DNA of 64,000 nt from Xiphias gladius (GCF_016859285.1 NC_053415.1:18374501-18438500); one strand, 5' to 3'. Shown: positions 12,201 through 24,106, numbered from the stretch's first letter. Notes: generated from the sequence alone by a model not told the origin. A program made the numbers and translations.

Positions 12201-13852
12201 TCACTGACCCGATTTTGCATAAGAAATTATTTGAAAAACTCATCTGAATCGCACTTGATTAAATATGCATCGTAGTATTAAAACATTTCATTAAAAACTA
12301 CCAATGCACTGCTCTCTAGTAGTATGAAGTTATTTGATACAGATTCAGATTTTTTTTTATGCCAAATTGATGATTTATTGTGGCTGATGGGATAGTGAAT
12401 CGGGACTTTCAGAGTGAATATCACAGAAAGGCGAGCCAGTCTTTTCAGAAGCCTGCCACCTGACACATCCTTGCATCATCCTTGGCATTTGAGCTGTGCT
12501 ATGATGAGCTCCACAACTGATCTCAACTGGGTGTGAGCATCCTATGGCCCGACCCGCTCCCCCGCGCTGCCTAGGACTGGGAATATGGTGATGAGCAAGC
12601 AGTTGATGGAAGCACGATTGTCAGCAACTATGAGTAATAGTTCAATCAAAAGTCACAGATGTAAATGGTCATGATTTTGTTTGGCATGTATCTTTTAAAA
12701 ACTGGTTTCTTACTAAACGCACAAACACAATATAACACCTCTGGCCTGAATATTTATGATAAATGGAATATATTATTCATGGTTTAGCATGAAGCAAAAA
12801 TTAAAAGTATGACGAGGATCATCACAAAATCTGACAGTTTCTACTGTCTCACACATTCTCCCGTCATTTGTTTTATAAATCCCAACTTTTCTGCCCTGAA
12901 TCCCTTAGGTGAATTTAATGATTACGTCTTTTAGTCTGGCCAAAGTAGAGCCTGGACCGTCGCATTTTACAATACAGGTAGATGTGTGTCTATGATGATC
13001 AGCATGGTATGATAGAGGATCCAGTGTATCACCAGAATGCTTGACTTATGTTAAACTAGCCTATGGGAGGCGGTTTGTAAAAATATTGGTTTTACATATT
13101 GGTTTTGCTCTGGGCAAACATTACATGAGTCCAGGCAAACAGCAGACATCCGTGAGTTCGTAAAAAAAAAATAAATAAATAAAAAACCTTTGAAGATGCG
13201 ACCAGCTGCTGGACAACAGGGTAAAAAAAAAAAAAAATCCAACAGTTATGGCCCGCTATATGTCCAAATCACAGAGTAACGTAGGGAGAGATTACAATGG
13301 GGCTAACCAACTGCCCAATAAAACACAGTAATATTCGTCTTTGAAGTTCCCTTGTGTGGTGAAGGTTACCTGTCTGACCTGTGACCGGCCGGTGTCTGCC
13401 TCCCTCGGGTCTTCTCCATTCTCCTGCCCCAGCGGCTGTTGGGCAAAGTCCTCTGCGGCAACGGGATGACATGACGGAGGTAGAGCTCCGTGAGCCGGTC
13501 CCGATTCCCACAGTCTCTGGTACTGACATTTTTCTAATTCAGAGACAAAGACCTGTCAGCCCGCCTTGCCCGACATGACAAACATTAAAAAAGAAAGCGT
13601 CAGATACACAGAAACCTGCTGCTGTAACGTTAGCATACTGGCTACACAGCCTGTCTAGCCGGCATGCTAACGTTACGGTATTCTTCATTTATCTCCATAT
13701 TGAACCACACTTTCCGGAATTATCTCGGGGCATTCACTCACCTCACTTAAAATGACCTGCATGAACTCTTGAGACAGCAACTCAGGGTGCAGTAAAAGAT
13801 CCACATCCGAAGTACAAACAGCCTTTCCATCTTGTCCCGTGGAAGTCGCCAT
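9265..13852 (-). CDS. c2orf49: Ashwin (C2orf49 homologue)
   Basis: Minus-strand coding exons in order are 13742-13852, 13370-13533, 9711-9957 and 9265-9321 (111+164+247+57 nt, phases consistent), giving 192 aa. The start is [18 protein letters not shown], followed by the conserved [12 protein letters not shown]. Exon 2 has [15 protein letters not shown] and SRWGRRMEK. Exon 3 has [12 protein letters not shown] (99-110) and DRLKPPP (132-138). The last exon ends [10 protein letters not shown], the typical ashwin C-terminus. Human ashwin is about 232 aa, so the middle-to-C-terminal spacer is shorter here. The protein is nuclear. It was described in Xenopus embryonic patterning and is a subunit of the metazoan tRNA-ligase complex (RTCB, DDX1, FAM98B, CGI-99). 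Exon 3 has two in-frame acceptors six bases apart (after 9958 or 9952), so isoforms differing by two residues are possible. An extra small exon between 9322 and 9710 is not excluded. Confidence 0.92.
10600..10960. repeat. Repeat-like segment in ashwin intron 2
   Basis: A GC-richer island with a GGCCCGGCCGGGCCGGGG core near 10764-10782, followed by text I associate with a repeated fish sequence (the 'ttccaccactggagaaagctcttg' region). It has one exon-like edge (CTCTTG|GTGAGT near 10890) but no partner exon. The class is not known to me and the borders are approximate. Confidence 0.3.
11455..12910. repeat. Suspected DNA-transposon remnant in ashwin intron 2
   Basis: The left edge (GTTTATAAAACTATGCATAAG, then TTTATAAAACGGTGCATG) and the right edge (TTTTATAAATCCCAACTTTTC, about 12872) contain the 'tttataaa' plus hot-cold Y/R motifs seen at the ends of some PIF/Harbinger-type fish elements. 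I could not align clean terminal inverted repeats or a target-site duplication, and no transposase is readable. The call is tentative. Confidence 0.3.
13624..13676. repeat. Long near-perfect hairpin in ashwin intron 1
   Basis: Two 21-base arms (13624-13644 and 13656-13676) are reverse complements except at two positions. They enclose an 11-base loop. The outer 13 bases (GTAACGTTAGCAT / ATGCTAACGTTAC) pair perfectly. It lies in the 208-base first intron of ashwin, 65-120 bases downstream of the exon 1 donor. It could be a short MITE, a structured intron or a regulatory palindrome. Confidence 0.7.
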
Positions 13853-16140
13853 ACTAGGTGCTCATCTGTTCCCGACATGCCCCGCGTCACAACAACACAT
13901 CTTGTCTGGATGTTGCCATACTGCCATACTGATTTGCAATATTTGTAGTGACTTGTATTATGTGTGCTCAGCATATGTTGTGTATCTTTGTACGTAGAAA
14001 GATTAATTGGCTTTTTTTAAATTTTAAATTAAAAGAAAATACAATACATTGGTCTCTTTTGGAGTTAAAAGTGCTCAGTGCTCAGAAAATGTCTCCAATG
14101 CAAAAAGTATCCCTTTTTTGTGTATTTCAACTGTTGATATGTTAATATATGCTTTAAAAACCATGTTGGAATTTGGAATTTTTTCATGTTGGAAAAGTAA
14201 ATGTCATCTGTGCTGCGGGTACTTCGATAGAAATTGGCCCCTGCCGGATAGACTGAAAACATGTGAAACCCTGGTCACGATTCTTGTCCTGTCAGATGAT
14301 CCGTGTTCCCAGATAAAAATGGGGTCACAGCTATAATAATAAGATCCAAGCAGAATTATCCTTTAACATCATGCCAGGTTGATGTTTTCTGTTTGTTAAA
14401 CACAGAAGACTTTTTTGTGATAGCTCTATCGTAATTGGAGTCACACTTCAGTACTTTGAAATTAAGTAAAACGTCATAAGAGCCTACTTTACCAAATGAT
14501 TTTATAGTAGCTGTAAGAAATAAGAGGCCCTTCAGTTTGTGGAGCCTTGTCTCAGTCAGTCACACGACTCTATTTCTCAGTCACATTGTGTTAGTGATTG
14601 AAAACAGGAGAGCCCTCTTTTCAACCATGTGCTGTTTTAACCATTGGTGGACAGATCCTAAGGGTGAGTATGGTCACCTCTCAATCAGAACTCCAGTCCT
14701 GTGATTAGGATTTAACTTTTTTCAGACAAGAGGACTGCAGACTTTTAGTATGACCATGGGTCCCTAAACATTGAAGAACTATATTAAAGTGGCCCTGGTT
14801 TACAGACAACATAGACATCACATGGCCCCGCTTCTGCATGAGCTGGCTGCAAAACAACTTGGATCCACATTTTCTTCTTCAGACACAGCTGGGAACATAT
14901 TGTTTATCAAACAGTTTATTATAACACGAGGCCTAATTTGTTTTCGCAGCTGTGGGAATTTAAACCAACATTAGTTAAGTTTCCAAATTCACATAAAAGC
15001 TCTTTTTCAAACCAGTACCACGGCCCTGAGCTGATAGTGATTGAGCCTGTTGTGGCCAAGTAGTGCAGCCTGAGAGGAACTGTTGGCACGGCCTCAGATC
15101 AGAAAAGAACAACCCTCTCCTGACATCTTTACAATCAAATGACTTGTTAGGACCAGCTTTAAGTTAAGTGATTAAGTTAGGACAGTAATCTGATCTAGAA
15201 GCAAACACGGGATCTAAATTAAGATAGAGAGACAATGGCTTGGTTGTCAGGTTGTTGACATGTAAATGTATAGGGGTGCAAATTCATGTTCTATTATTTT
15301 AATATTTTTTTTTTTTTGGCCTCCTTCAAAAAACTGTATTGGAAAGGGATTTTTGATTTTCTATCTATGCATTATAGAAATATTTTGCTGAAGATTTGCA
15401 CCTCTTTGTACTGGCAGCATTGGCGATGCCAGCTTTCTCAGTTGGGCGCACCTTTTTTTTTGTGAAGGGGAGTTCCCCCTTTGCTATGCTACAGGCAGTG
15501 TTGAACTGGATTATCATTTCCCTTCCCATTGTACCTAAACCACTGATACAGCATCAGCCACTGTGGTCGAAAGTAGTACTTTTTCTTGTTCGCTGGCTCA
15601 GTCTCCCCCTGCCTTCACCTGCACTCTTCCTGCAGCCTGCACTCGCATCATCACTTGTGTCTCAGTCGGGATCTCTCATTGGCTCTCCCTCTTCCCCAGG
15701 CTCCTCCTCTCTCTCCTCATTTCGTTTTTTAACTAATAATCACCTATAGACGTATTGTTTCGCATGTTTCATCATCAGTGCGTGTGTAAGTGGAGGCAGA
15801 GAGAGACCGACTGAGCAAGCTAATTAACTTCTCTTCTAGGTAAAAATCATGGTGTCTGCAGAATATTTACCCGAGAAGCAGCAGGTGAGCAGGAGGAGTG
15901 TCAACAGTGACTTACAGGTAAATTATAGCACCTTTCATAGAATTTTTATTCAGTAATATTTGTTTTCTCTCTGTGGTCCAGAAGTTAGAGAAATTCATAT
16001 TATAAAAATATCTCAAAATGAATGCAGTAATAATTTATCAATAATAAAATGCCACACATATTGAAATATTACCAGAAGTTGAGTCAAAACTCTTCTAATG
16101 GAATTGCAGTGTATGTTGTCTTCAGTGAAGTAGATGTACC
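13853..16140. other. Ashwin 5' flank to the SINE-like repeat, no gene seen
   Basis: Contains the ashwin promoter side (no TATA recognised) and AT-rich spacer. A pyrimidine-rich stretch at about 15590-15730 and an exon-like fragment at about 15849-15917 (ATG with two possible donors) are noted, but no gene can be built. In human this interval would hold TGFBRAP1, and no trace of it was recognised. Confidence 0.45.
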
Positions 16141-16204
16141 GTATATGGTGCGGCTGGTAGAGCAGGCCACGCACTACTCACAGGGTTGGCAGTAAGACCC
16201 CCCC

Positions 16205-16265
<61 letters not shown>

Positions 16266-16345
16266 GTCCCAAGAATCCCTGGGTAAGACAGTGACCAACA
16301 GTGTTGGTTGGTGTCAGTCACCAACAGCTCCTGTTGGTCAGACCA
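16141..16345 (+). repeat. tRNA-derived SINE-like remnant
   Basis: GGCTGGTAGAGCAGGCC resembles an RNA polymerase III A box, followed by a CACTACTCACAGGGTTGGCAGT stretch like the degenerate B-box end. After the CA tract comes AAGAATCCCTGGGTAAGACAGTGA, which matches the 'ccttgggcaagacactgaa' body of a common fish SINE. It is old and interrupted by an expanded CA microsatellite. Borders are approximate. Confidence 0.5.
16208..16263. repeat. (CA)n microsatellite
   Basis: About 28 CA units after a short C-run, inside the SINE-like remnant. Confidence 0.95.
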
Positions 16346-16439
16346 ACACCTAGCATATGATGTTTCCTTTGTGATCCTGAGTACTTTACATTGCACATTG
16401 TAAAAGCAGCTCACTGTTGGCTTGAATGTGTGTTTCATT

Positions 16440-17287
16440 CAAGCACTCCAGTCCATCAGCGTAACCTCATTTCAAAACTATTTTTATTTACGTGGTTTCA
16501 TCATTCAAGTAAACACTCACAGCCCAATAACTGACATTCTTCTTTTATGATACACTCGTGGTCCGAAGTAACCGTTTTCAGCTGACAAAAGGTTCTGTTT
16601 CTGCACAACTTTCATTAAAATCTATTTTTAAAAAAAAAAAAGCTTTCAGACCCTCCTCTGAGAATGTCACGGAACAACAATAGCATTTATGGGGTTTTTT
16701 TTTGTTTTTTGTGAAACTCTTCACATAATCAACAACTTAATAATTATCAGCACTACTATTCAAAGACTGAACATCGAGTTTACAGTCTGAAGCAACAGAA
16801 TGACATCGATGGAACACTTGAGTGACAAAATATGAAACAGAAGTAAACTGACAGTGGAGGATACGAAATTGTTTGAATGGCAGTAAGTTTCAGAAGCCGA
16901 GATGGCCATGAAGTAAAGTAGAGACTTAAAGTTCAATATTGATCTTTCACACAAAATAATCTCACCACAAGGTCCATTCACTGGCTACTCTGGAGCTTTG
17001 ACAGTATCACAAGACCTTCCTCAGCAGATGGAATTGCCATGGAACGGTAGATGTCCATATTTAGATTTCTCTGAGCACTTTAGCGAATTATCATCCATGC
17101 TGCCTTACAGTTGAAACTGAAAGTTCAATCTTGCAGTGAGATTTCTGGTCAACAACCATTATTCTTTTAAGGTGAATTTTAGCGGCCTCTCATTCCCTAT
17201 TATGAGGAAAATTATGAGTTAAAACACAGCTGATAGCAGTGTCAAAAGCTGCTGGTTTGTGCGTCTATCGACCTGGTCCTCCTTGTT
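16440..17287. other. gpr45 downstream flank / 3'UTR
   Basis: No second gene. The part next to 17287 is presumably the 3'UTR of gpr45, transcribed on the minus strand. No decisive polyadenylation signal was chosen. Confidence 0.4.
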
Positions 17288-18448
17288 TCACACAGCTGAC
17301 TGAGTCTCACTGCACACATAAATGTTACTGGGCCTCACTCTCCTGCGGCTCCTGCCTGGCACTCTGGGACACAGTCTGCAGCTTTTGGGAATGAACTCCT
17401 GACAGGCCTCCCTGAACTTTCTGATCCTCCAGCAGTAAATGACGGGGTTGAAGACTGTCTTCAGATAGCTGAGCCACAGAGCGCCTATGCTGATCGGGTA
17501 GAAGACCGAGCTGTAGTAGAACTGCCGGCTGAACACGGCCAGCAGGCTGACCACAGTGTGCGGCAACCAGCACACTGAGAAGCCGACAAAGAGGATGAGG
17601 ATGGTGGTGAAGGCTCGGGTCTTGAAGCTCATGTCCACTTTGACCTGAGGGGGCCGCTGAAGCCCAGTAAGTCTCATTTTGCTGACTTGGTTGAGAGCTG
17701 GCAGACAGGAATGCTCACTGGTGTGGTTGTGGATGCGCAGGGTGTTGCGGCGCACCGTGTTGAGGATGCACATGTAAGAGTACAGCATGACAGCAAATGG
17801 TACAAAGAATACTGCAACCGCCAGCAGCACTGTGTATCCACGGTCCGCCAGAGACTCACTGTATCCCAGCACACACTGCGGTGCCCAGGCACCACCAATA
17901 ACTGCCGCACCTGTCCTCCACCCGACTACAGATGGCAGGGACACACACAGGCTCAACACCCATGAACCTGCAATCAACAGTTTAGCTCTGTGTGGGGTCA
18001 GCTTGTCCTGCCGTTGCACAATGATCAGGAATCGGTCCACACTGATTATTAGGAGGATGGACACACCCTCCAAGACGAACAGCCAGTACAGCATGATGGA
18101 GGCTCGGCAGAACCCGTTCCCAAAGCTCCAGTCAGCAGTGGCCACGGTGACTGCAGTGAAGGGCATGCAGAGCAGAGAGAGCATAATGTCGGAAAAGGCC
18201 AACGTAGCGAGGAGAAGATTGATAGCAGAGCGCATGGCAGGTTTCTGGTAAACAATCAGACAAACGATTGCGTTGCCAAGGAAACCAATAGTAATCATGA
18301 AGATCATTATGGCTGCCAGGGTCACACGCAGAGTGACTGATATGAGAGGAGCCGCAGCTTCTGGCGGCAGACTTTCTGCCGTTTCCTCTACATTGTCCGG
18401 CTCCATGAAGTCACACTCCTCCAGCAGGCTTTCATTACAAAAAGCCAT
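17288..18448 (-). CDS. gpr45: Orphan G-protein-coupled receptor 45
   Basis: A single 386-aa open frame with seven hydrophobic segments of a class A (rhodopsin-like) receptor: TM1 about 41-66, TM2 76-101, TM3 114-139, TM4 155-176, TM5 203-229, TM6 278-303, TM7 315-340. Key residues are GFLGN (TM1), LAFSD (TM2), Cys114 and Cys192 for the extracellular disulphide, DRF at 138-140 in place of DRY, FSVCWLP (TM6) and NPVIY (334-338). N5 sits in an N-x-S glycosylation site. RQDKLTPHRAK, FVLEGVSILLIISVDRFLI and the C-terminal SNIYVCSETQSAV identify it as GPR45 rather than its relative GPR63. Human GPR45 is 372 aa and also intronless in its coding part. It is an orphan receptor, mainly neural. Mouse data link it to feeding and energy balance. 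The start is the first Met of the frame. Confidence 0.95.
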   Translation of the reverse strand: MAFCNESLLEECDFMEPDNVEETAESLPPEAAAPLISVTLRVTLAAIMIFMITIGFLGNAIVCLIVYQKPAMRSAINLLLATLAFSDIMLSLLCMPFTAVTVATADWSFGNGFCRASIMLYWLFVLEGVSILLIISVDRFLIIVQRQDKLTPHRAKLLIAGSWVLSLCVSLPSVVGWRTGAAVIGGAWAPQCVLGYSESLADRGYTVLLAVAVFFVPFAVMLYSYMCILNTVRRNTLRIHNHTSEHSCLPALNQVSKMRLTGLQRPPQVKVDMSFKTRAFTTILILFVGFSVCWLPHTVVSLLAVFSRQFYYSSVFYPISIGALWLSYLKTVFNPVIYCWRIRKFREACQEFIPKSCRLCPRVPGRSRRRVRPSNIYVCSETQSAV

Positions 18449-19726
18449 AGCAGCTATTATCAGGGGGTATCAACCCAAAAGAAGCTGTACATGGTAGATT
18501 ATTATTGTGGTATACGCATTAAGTTGTTTTTGAGCAGTCGGTCGTCCATGGTGATATCTACGAAAGAAACAGAATAATATCCACATAAGGCATTTTCGAC
18601 AATATTTCGTAAAACAGCAAAAACGCCTGTAACTTTGAGGAAATCAACAGTGATTACATTTTAAAAAAATTATGCTTCACAAGGTTTACATTCTATGATT
18701 TTAATGGATGTCGACGTGAATTAACAGTATTAATGTACTGTCTGTCGTTTAAAAAGCTGCAATACACCTGGCATAACCAAAGAAAAAACTGACTGTTTCA
18801 TTAGGTAGTCGGAGGAATTCAGCTGCTCAGTGATCTGTCACTCAGCGACACGTATACATATGAAACAGTGAGAGGAGGAATGACATCCCCGTGATGCTAA
18901 AGGAGTTTTATAGGGCATACAACCAACCCACAGACACACCACAATGAGAGATAACGTCACAAAGGACAGAGAGTTGTTGCTCACTGGCCTGAATGAGGTT
19001 AATGATTAACATGTGAGCCATGATGTTACAATCATGAATAGAAATACAGATATATACACAATGCAATTGTGCAGAGTACACACCCATGGTAAAGTTGCCT
19101 GTCTTCCCTTGACTTCAGACTCTGATGCAACCTTGTTAAAACAGAGAGGCATCTTCAGGACATGCACACAGGACATGTCTGTTGCTATGGTTTCCACCTC
19201 CTGCTCCTAGTGGTGGGACAGTGCAAATGTTAACAGTGTGCTGAGGTTATTCTGGCATTCAGGTCTCAGATAGTCCTCACAGTTGGATTTGTACTTAAAA
19301 GCTGGGAGACAAGGAGACCAGTTCAGAGATTCGATCCTCCATGTTTAATGCCTTGTGAACCATTACAGTGTGACAGCCAGCCAACATCAACAATACCAGG
19401 ACCCTGGAGCTAAACAAAATTAATATTATCATTTACAGTCGAGGTTTTCCTACCCTTAACATGTCAAAATGTCTTCCATGAAAAAGGAATATGGATTCAG
19501 TGATTGTGCTGTGCCGTGTTCAAAGGTCAGAGTCTTAGTTATTGTAACATATCTAATGTAAACACTCAAAATGAAAACATACTTTACATATATCACTCAC
19601 AAAAGTACAACGTTATCCAATATATGCTGATTCATCCAAACAGGTAAAAGGAAATGATCTCTTCAGTGATTATAGCTACATTCTTGCACAAAATCCCTTA
19701 CAGGCCACTGAATGGGGCTGCTGGTT

Positions 19727-19740
19727 GTTGCCAAGGTAAC
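19727..19740. promoter_or_regulatory. RFX X-box-like palindrome
   Basis: GTTGCCAAGGTAAC fits the RFX consensus GTNRCC-N(0-3)-RGYAAC exactly. A half site, CCATGGCAAC, follows 14 bases later. It lies about 1.3 kb upstream of the gpr45 start codon. Function is inferred only. Confidence 0.4.
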
Positions 19741-20417
19741 AAGGTCACCAGTTCCATGGCAACGAGCATCTTTGGATATCATCAATAAAGCTAGGTGTTT
19801 ATTAAGCCAAACGTAGGAACAAATCAGCGAGGTAGAGAAAAAACAAAAATCAGGACAAAGGCATGAGATGGCAATCCAAAACCAATGGGATCATGTAGCC
19901 TACATGATAATAAAAGTAGACCACTAGATCATAAAATGCTTAATTTTGAATTTTAATACATTTACCTTTCCAAATGAGCGAGTTGGTGTACATGACAATG
20001 AGCTGATTTGCACTGCAGGAGGCCTCTAGCTGTTTATTTCAACAAGAACAAAACTGGGGGTTTTACTCAGCTGCTGCTCAGCTCAGGGACTGACTGAACA
20101 GGTGGTAAGAGCCTGGTATGGCGACACAACAACAGAGCAATATTACAGCCTGAGAAAATCTGAATTTAAAAAAAAAACCTTGTGATGAAATTAAAGTTAA
20201 ACAGGACTCTTGATTTGTTTTCATGTTAGGTTTGATGAGAGACGGTATCCAGACACCGCCGTAATTAATTCTCGAAGATTATGATGCGTATCAGCTCCTC
20301 GGTGCAGGCTGTAGCTGTTCCCCGGTGCAGTGTGTGCGATACCATGAAACCAGGCTCATGCGTTCACACATTTACACATGAGCCTTTTTTTCTCGCCCAC
20401 GTCCCCGTGTTTCACTA

Positions 20418-20444
<27 letters not shown>
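20418..20444. repeat. (CT)n microsatellite
   Basis: About 13 CT units in the gpr45-pou3f3 spacer. Confidence 0.95.
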
Positions 20445-20448
<4 letters not shown>

Positions 20449-20637
20449 TGTCCGCATCACAACCTAAAGGAGAACCGGTCGATGGGAAATTGCGGAGGCA
20501 TCAAAGACAAAACGCCTGATTTTTCTCTGAGCACCGAGTCGGGAGCTGGAGCAATCAATCAATACCCATATTTCTGAGTGTGAACCCGACAGGAGTGGGC
20601 CTACCTTTACCTTGACGGTTGCATTTGAGAGCAGCCT

Positions 20638-20754
20638 TTACGGTCGCCTTGCGTCGCGCCAAGCGGCTCGGCGACGGCGCTTCTCTTCCTCTGCACGCCG
20701 AGGTTTTCCCAAAATATCCCGCTTTGAACGTTTCCCTGCCGTATCGATTGCCAT
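20638..20754 (-). pseudogene. Short basic ORF, likely fragment of a multicopy fish ORF
   Basis: A minus-strand frame of 38 codons reads MAIDTAGKRSKRDILGKPRR, then a run of charged residues, EEEKRRRRAAWRDARRP, and stops. The sequence is clearly GC-richer than its surroundings. The 'GKPRRxEEEKRR' pattern resembles uncharacterised repeated fish ORFs that I associate with mobile elements, and here it would be truncated. I do not recognise a named family. Chance coding in a small CpG-rich patch is the alternative. Confidence 0.3.
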
Positions 20755-23413
20755 CGCGCCGCCTGCGGAATATGGTGACGCCAGAAGAGCAGGTGGTCAC
20801 TGATTTAAAGGACCAGTGTGGCAAAAAAATAAATAAATAAATAAATAAATACAATTAATTTTTAAAAAAAAGGTAATCCATATGGTTTTACGGTTTTTGT
20901 GCCAAAGTGCCAAGAATATCTGCACTGTAAAAAGTCATGGCTGCAGCTCGACATATACCTTTAAATTTGCTTCTCACAACAACAACAAAACAAATATTGG
21001 TAATGACACTGTACGTGCCGTATTTAGGTAACTGTAGGTTTAGGGCACTGATTAATTTCACCAACAGCAGTTAAACTTGTCATGTTTACACCATTTTGAC
21101 CAAAACAAGCAAAAACAACAACAACAAAAATCTCATCTCACAGTCCTATCATGGAATCTCACAATAATAATAATTAAAACTTTCTTTCAATCCACATAGG
21201 CTCAGTAAATATGCATTAATTATTGTATCCAGGAGATGGCAGCATCGTACCCTATATCCACTTGACCTTTAGTTGGTGAGGCATGTGTTGGTATGTTCTG
21301 GTATTTCTAGGCATAGTTTTGAGGATTTTATTTTTTGTTTTGTTTTGTTTTTAATTCAGACTAATTTAAAGTTTCACAGCATCTTTTTCTAACACCAGAT
21401 ATCCATCATAATAATTATAATTAAATATAATCGAGTGTACTGGCACTGAGTTGAGATATTGAGGTAAGTAACACACAGAGCCATTCTTCCAAAGGTAATT
21501 CAATTGTAATTAATTTATATACAAAATCTGTCGTACTCTCCATCTTCAAACACTTGCAATTCTTTCACACACTTAGTATGCAGGCTGAGATGCTTTTCAT
21601 GGGCATGCTTGTCTAAATTGGCATCATGCCCATGTGTTGAACATGCCCATCAAACGAGTTCCACTCCACCGGTCTGGCACATGCATGCTCGTCACGTTCA
21701 GTGGCACCCACACAACAAGCTTGCTAGTGAGAGAATTCATTTCCCTCCCTATTATTCCACAGATGTTTGCTTTAATTTCTTCCTGATGGAGAGACTTTGG
21801 TACTCCATTTTTCACCAAAAAAAAAAAAAAAGAAGCAAACTGGCAAAGTGAAAAATGTTCACCAAACCACACATGTAAGAATATTGACTGAGTCATGTAC
21901 AGATAATCGTGTTACATTTGGAGGGGGAAAAGTCAAACATTTTAATACACTCACATGCAAACAAAACAGCTTTGACATTACATCCGCCCAAAATGCACCT
22001 TTTGGGTCATTTATTCATGCATACCGCCGTGTCTGACTCCAGGTAAGAGTTACTGTATGTGTCTCCCGGGTTTCCATTCACACTGAGGAAGCCATGATGT
22101 GTTAATCAGTGTTAGACTTTAGTCGTTAACCAGTCTCCCCAATGTGAAAATAATTAACACCAAACAGCAGCGAGTGATACTGTGCAAACTAGAGTGAAAT
22201 AGTTCTGGATGAAAAGTTTGCTGTTGTCAAACAATTTGTTGAACAAGTGCAGATGTGTGTCTGTTGTATGTGACTGTGCCTGAACTGTGGGACACAAAAC
22301 AGCAATCATTAAGGAAGGGATTATCAAGCAATAATTGCTTTATGTAAAGTACTTCTGAAAAAGGCTTTAAGAGCAATTATGAGCAATTATATTAGCAGTT
22401 GTTATAGGAGGAGGTAATAACATCTTTAGTGTGTCACTGCAAACAGCCCCTGTTTTTGCGATGAAACAATTATCGGTAAATTTTAACAGCACATACGTGT
22501 ACTAGCAAAAGCTACATTTTGATGTTATCACAATCACAGATGCATGACTCACTTCCATGGTGACTGATGTGTTTCTGTCGACCAAGGTATTTTGGGGTTC
22601 AGGTTTCTGTAACATCATCAGCTCGTACCTCCAGGCACCAGGATTGATATTCAGAGAAGACACCTAGCATCAAGTGATGACAAAAACCCCTTTAAAGGGC
22701 TTTTTATCCCCCCCAGTTCCAGACTTATCTCCCATCTTTACATCACTAAGCCTTGAGGGGATCACACTGCAATCCTGGAAGCTTAGATTTTGCCTCCCTT
22801 TTTATCAGTGAGCTTGGGCTTTTGCAGCTTGATGGGAACACGTCATGATAAGAGCCATTGGTGGTACCACCTGTCCACTTCTGTGTGATACTGTTGTGTT
22901 GTTACCGTACGAGCTGAGAGCCTACAGAAGTCTTCCACTGCATTAACATTGTGTGTTCAATATGTAGACTGATTTTTTTTTTTTACCTGATGATGACTAG
23001 TTCAGTGCATCTCTCCAAAGCAAGTAAAAATAAGTCAATAAAAGTCAGTAAGAGGTGTTTTGTTTTTTTTCAGTGTCGTCATTGTCTGGTGAATTGTTCC
23101 ATTGTTCCTGTAAAAAGTCAACTTATCCGGAGCTAAGAAATACAGCTCTATCCTCATCCTTGAGTTCACCCAAATGAGGCCAACCAATAACAGCAGAATC
23201 CTCCCGGATTTTACAGAAGTACCATCAACATGTCCTTGCCATGTCTACTTGTGTCCTTTCAGCCTCTTCAGAGATTAAAAATTGACCTGGAGTGACGACG
23301 TCTGTATCGGCTGACGTGTAAAGACCCATTCAAACCACCCATTCATACAGCAGGACTGCTATTTATAGCCACCTGGCCCAAGTTTACCTTAGATCCTGCC
23401 AATGTTCACCTAA

Positions 23414-23414
<1 letters not shown>

Positions 23415-23455
<41 letters not shown>
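23415..23455. repeat. (CA)n microsatellite
   Basis: About 20 AC units. Confidence 0.95.
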
Positions 23456-23457
<2 letters not shown>

Positions 23458-24106
23458 CATACACACACCTGGCACACTTTTTGACATGTTTGTGTGACTG
23501 CCCGGAATGTCTTTTAATAGTAGTAATAAGATTTTTTTAAGTTTTGGCATTATAGGATGCGTGTTGCTCCAATGGGGACAGAAATCTATAAGAACAATTT
23601 AATAATGAATTACATTAAGAGTGACAGAGTTACCAGAAATGTGTGTGCCGGTCACCCATTTGTTTTCGTAAGACCGGATGCCAAAAATACATACGCAAAA
23701 TAAGTCATTAAAAGTATAACAGTTGCAGTGATGCATTAACTTCCAGGTTTATGTTTATTCTTCAGTTTTCTGTCTGGTTTGTCAGAGGCTACTGTAGCCT
23801 ACCAGCAGACATTTGACCTCTCTCCCAGTTTCACTGCAACTACAGCTACTCCTTGACTATTTCCCTGACTCCACGCATTGTCACCGATGAGATCTTTTGA
23901 TTTAGAACATCGGCACATGTATGTGTACGTCACTGCATGCATTTATTATTTTTGCGTTATTGTGTGTTTGTGGGCATTGGTTCAGAGACTGAGAGAAGAA
24001 ACTCAGATTGCTTTTCAGAACCACCGTCCCAGGCTTCTCGTTGCCTATCTGCCAAACCCATCATCTGTGGCAAAAGATCTGCTGCCTTGTGTCACTCCAT
24101 CTTGCT

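Larger units (their letters stand above)
18449..23414. other. gpr45 upstream / pou3f3 downstream spacer
   Basis: No gene is supported. It contains an X-box-like site (19727), a CT microsatellite (20418), a GC-rich fragment with a short basic ORF (20638-20754), poly-A/T runs, and an AT-rich homeodomain-site-rich stretch at about 22290-22420 that could be a conserved element. MRPS9, which lies between POU3F3 and GPR45 in human, was not recognised. Confidence 0.4.

Noticed and set aside
15396..15749. 117-codon hydrophobic plus-strand frame
   Set aside because: Leu/Ser/Pro-rich translation of a pyrimidine-rich stretch. No domain and no conserved start context.
15849..15917. Exon-like fragment starting MVSAEYLPEKQQ with two donors
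   Set aside because: No following exon could be found and the peptide is not recognised. Kept only as a note.
17687..18251. Plus-strand frames opposite gpr45
   Set aside because: Antisense shadows of the receptor coding sequence.
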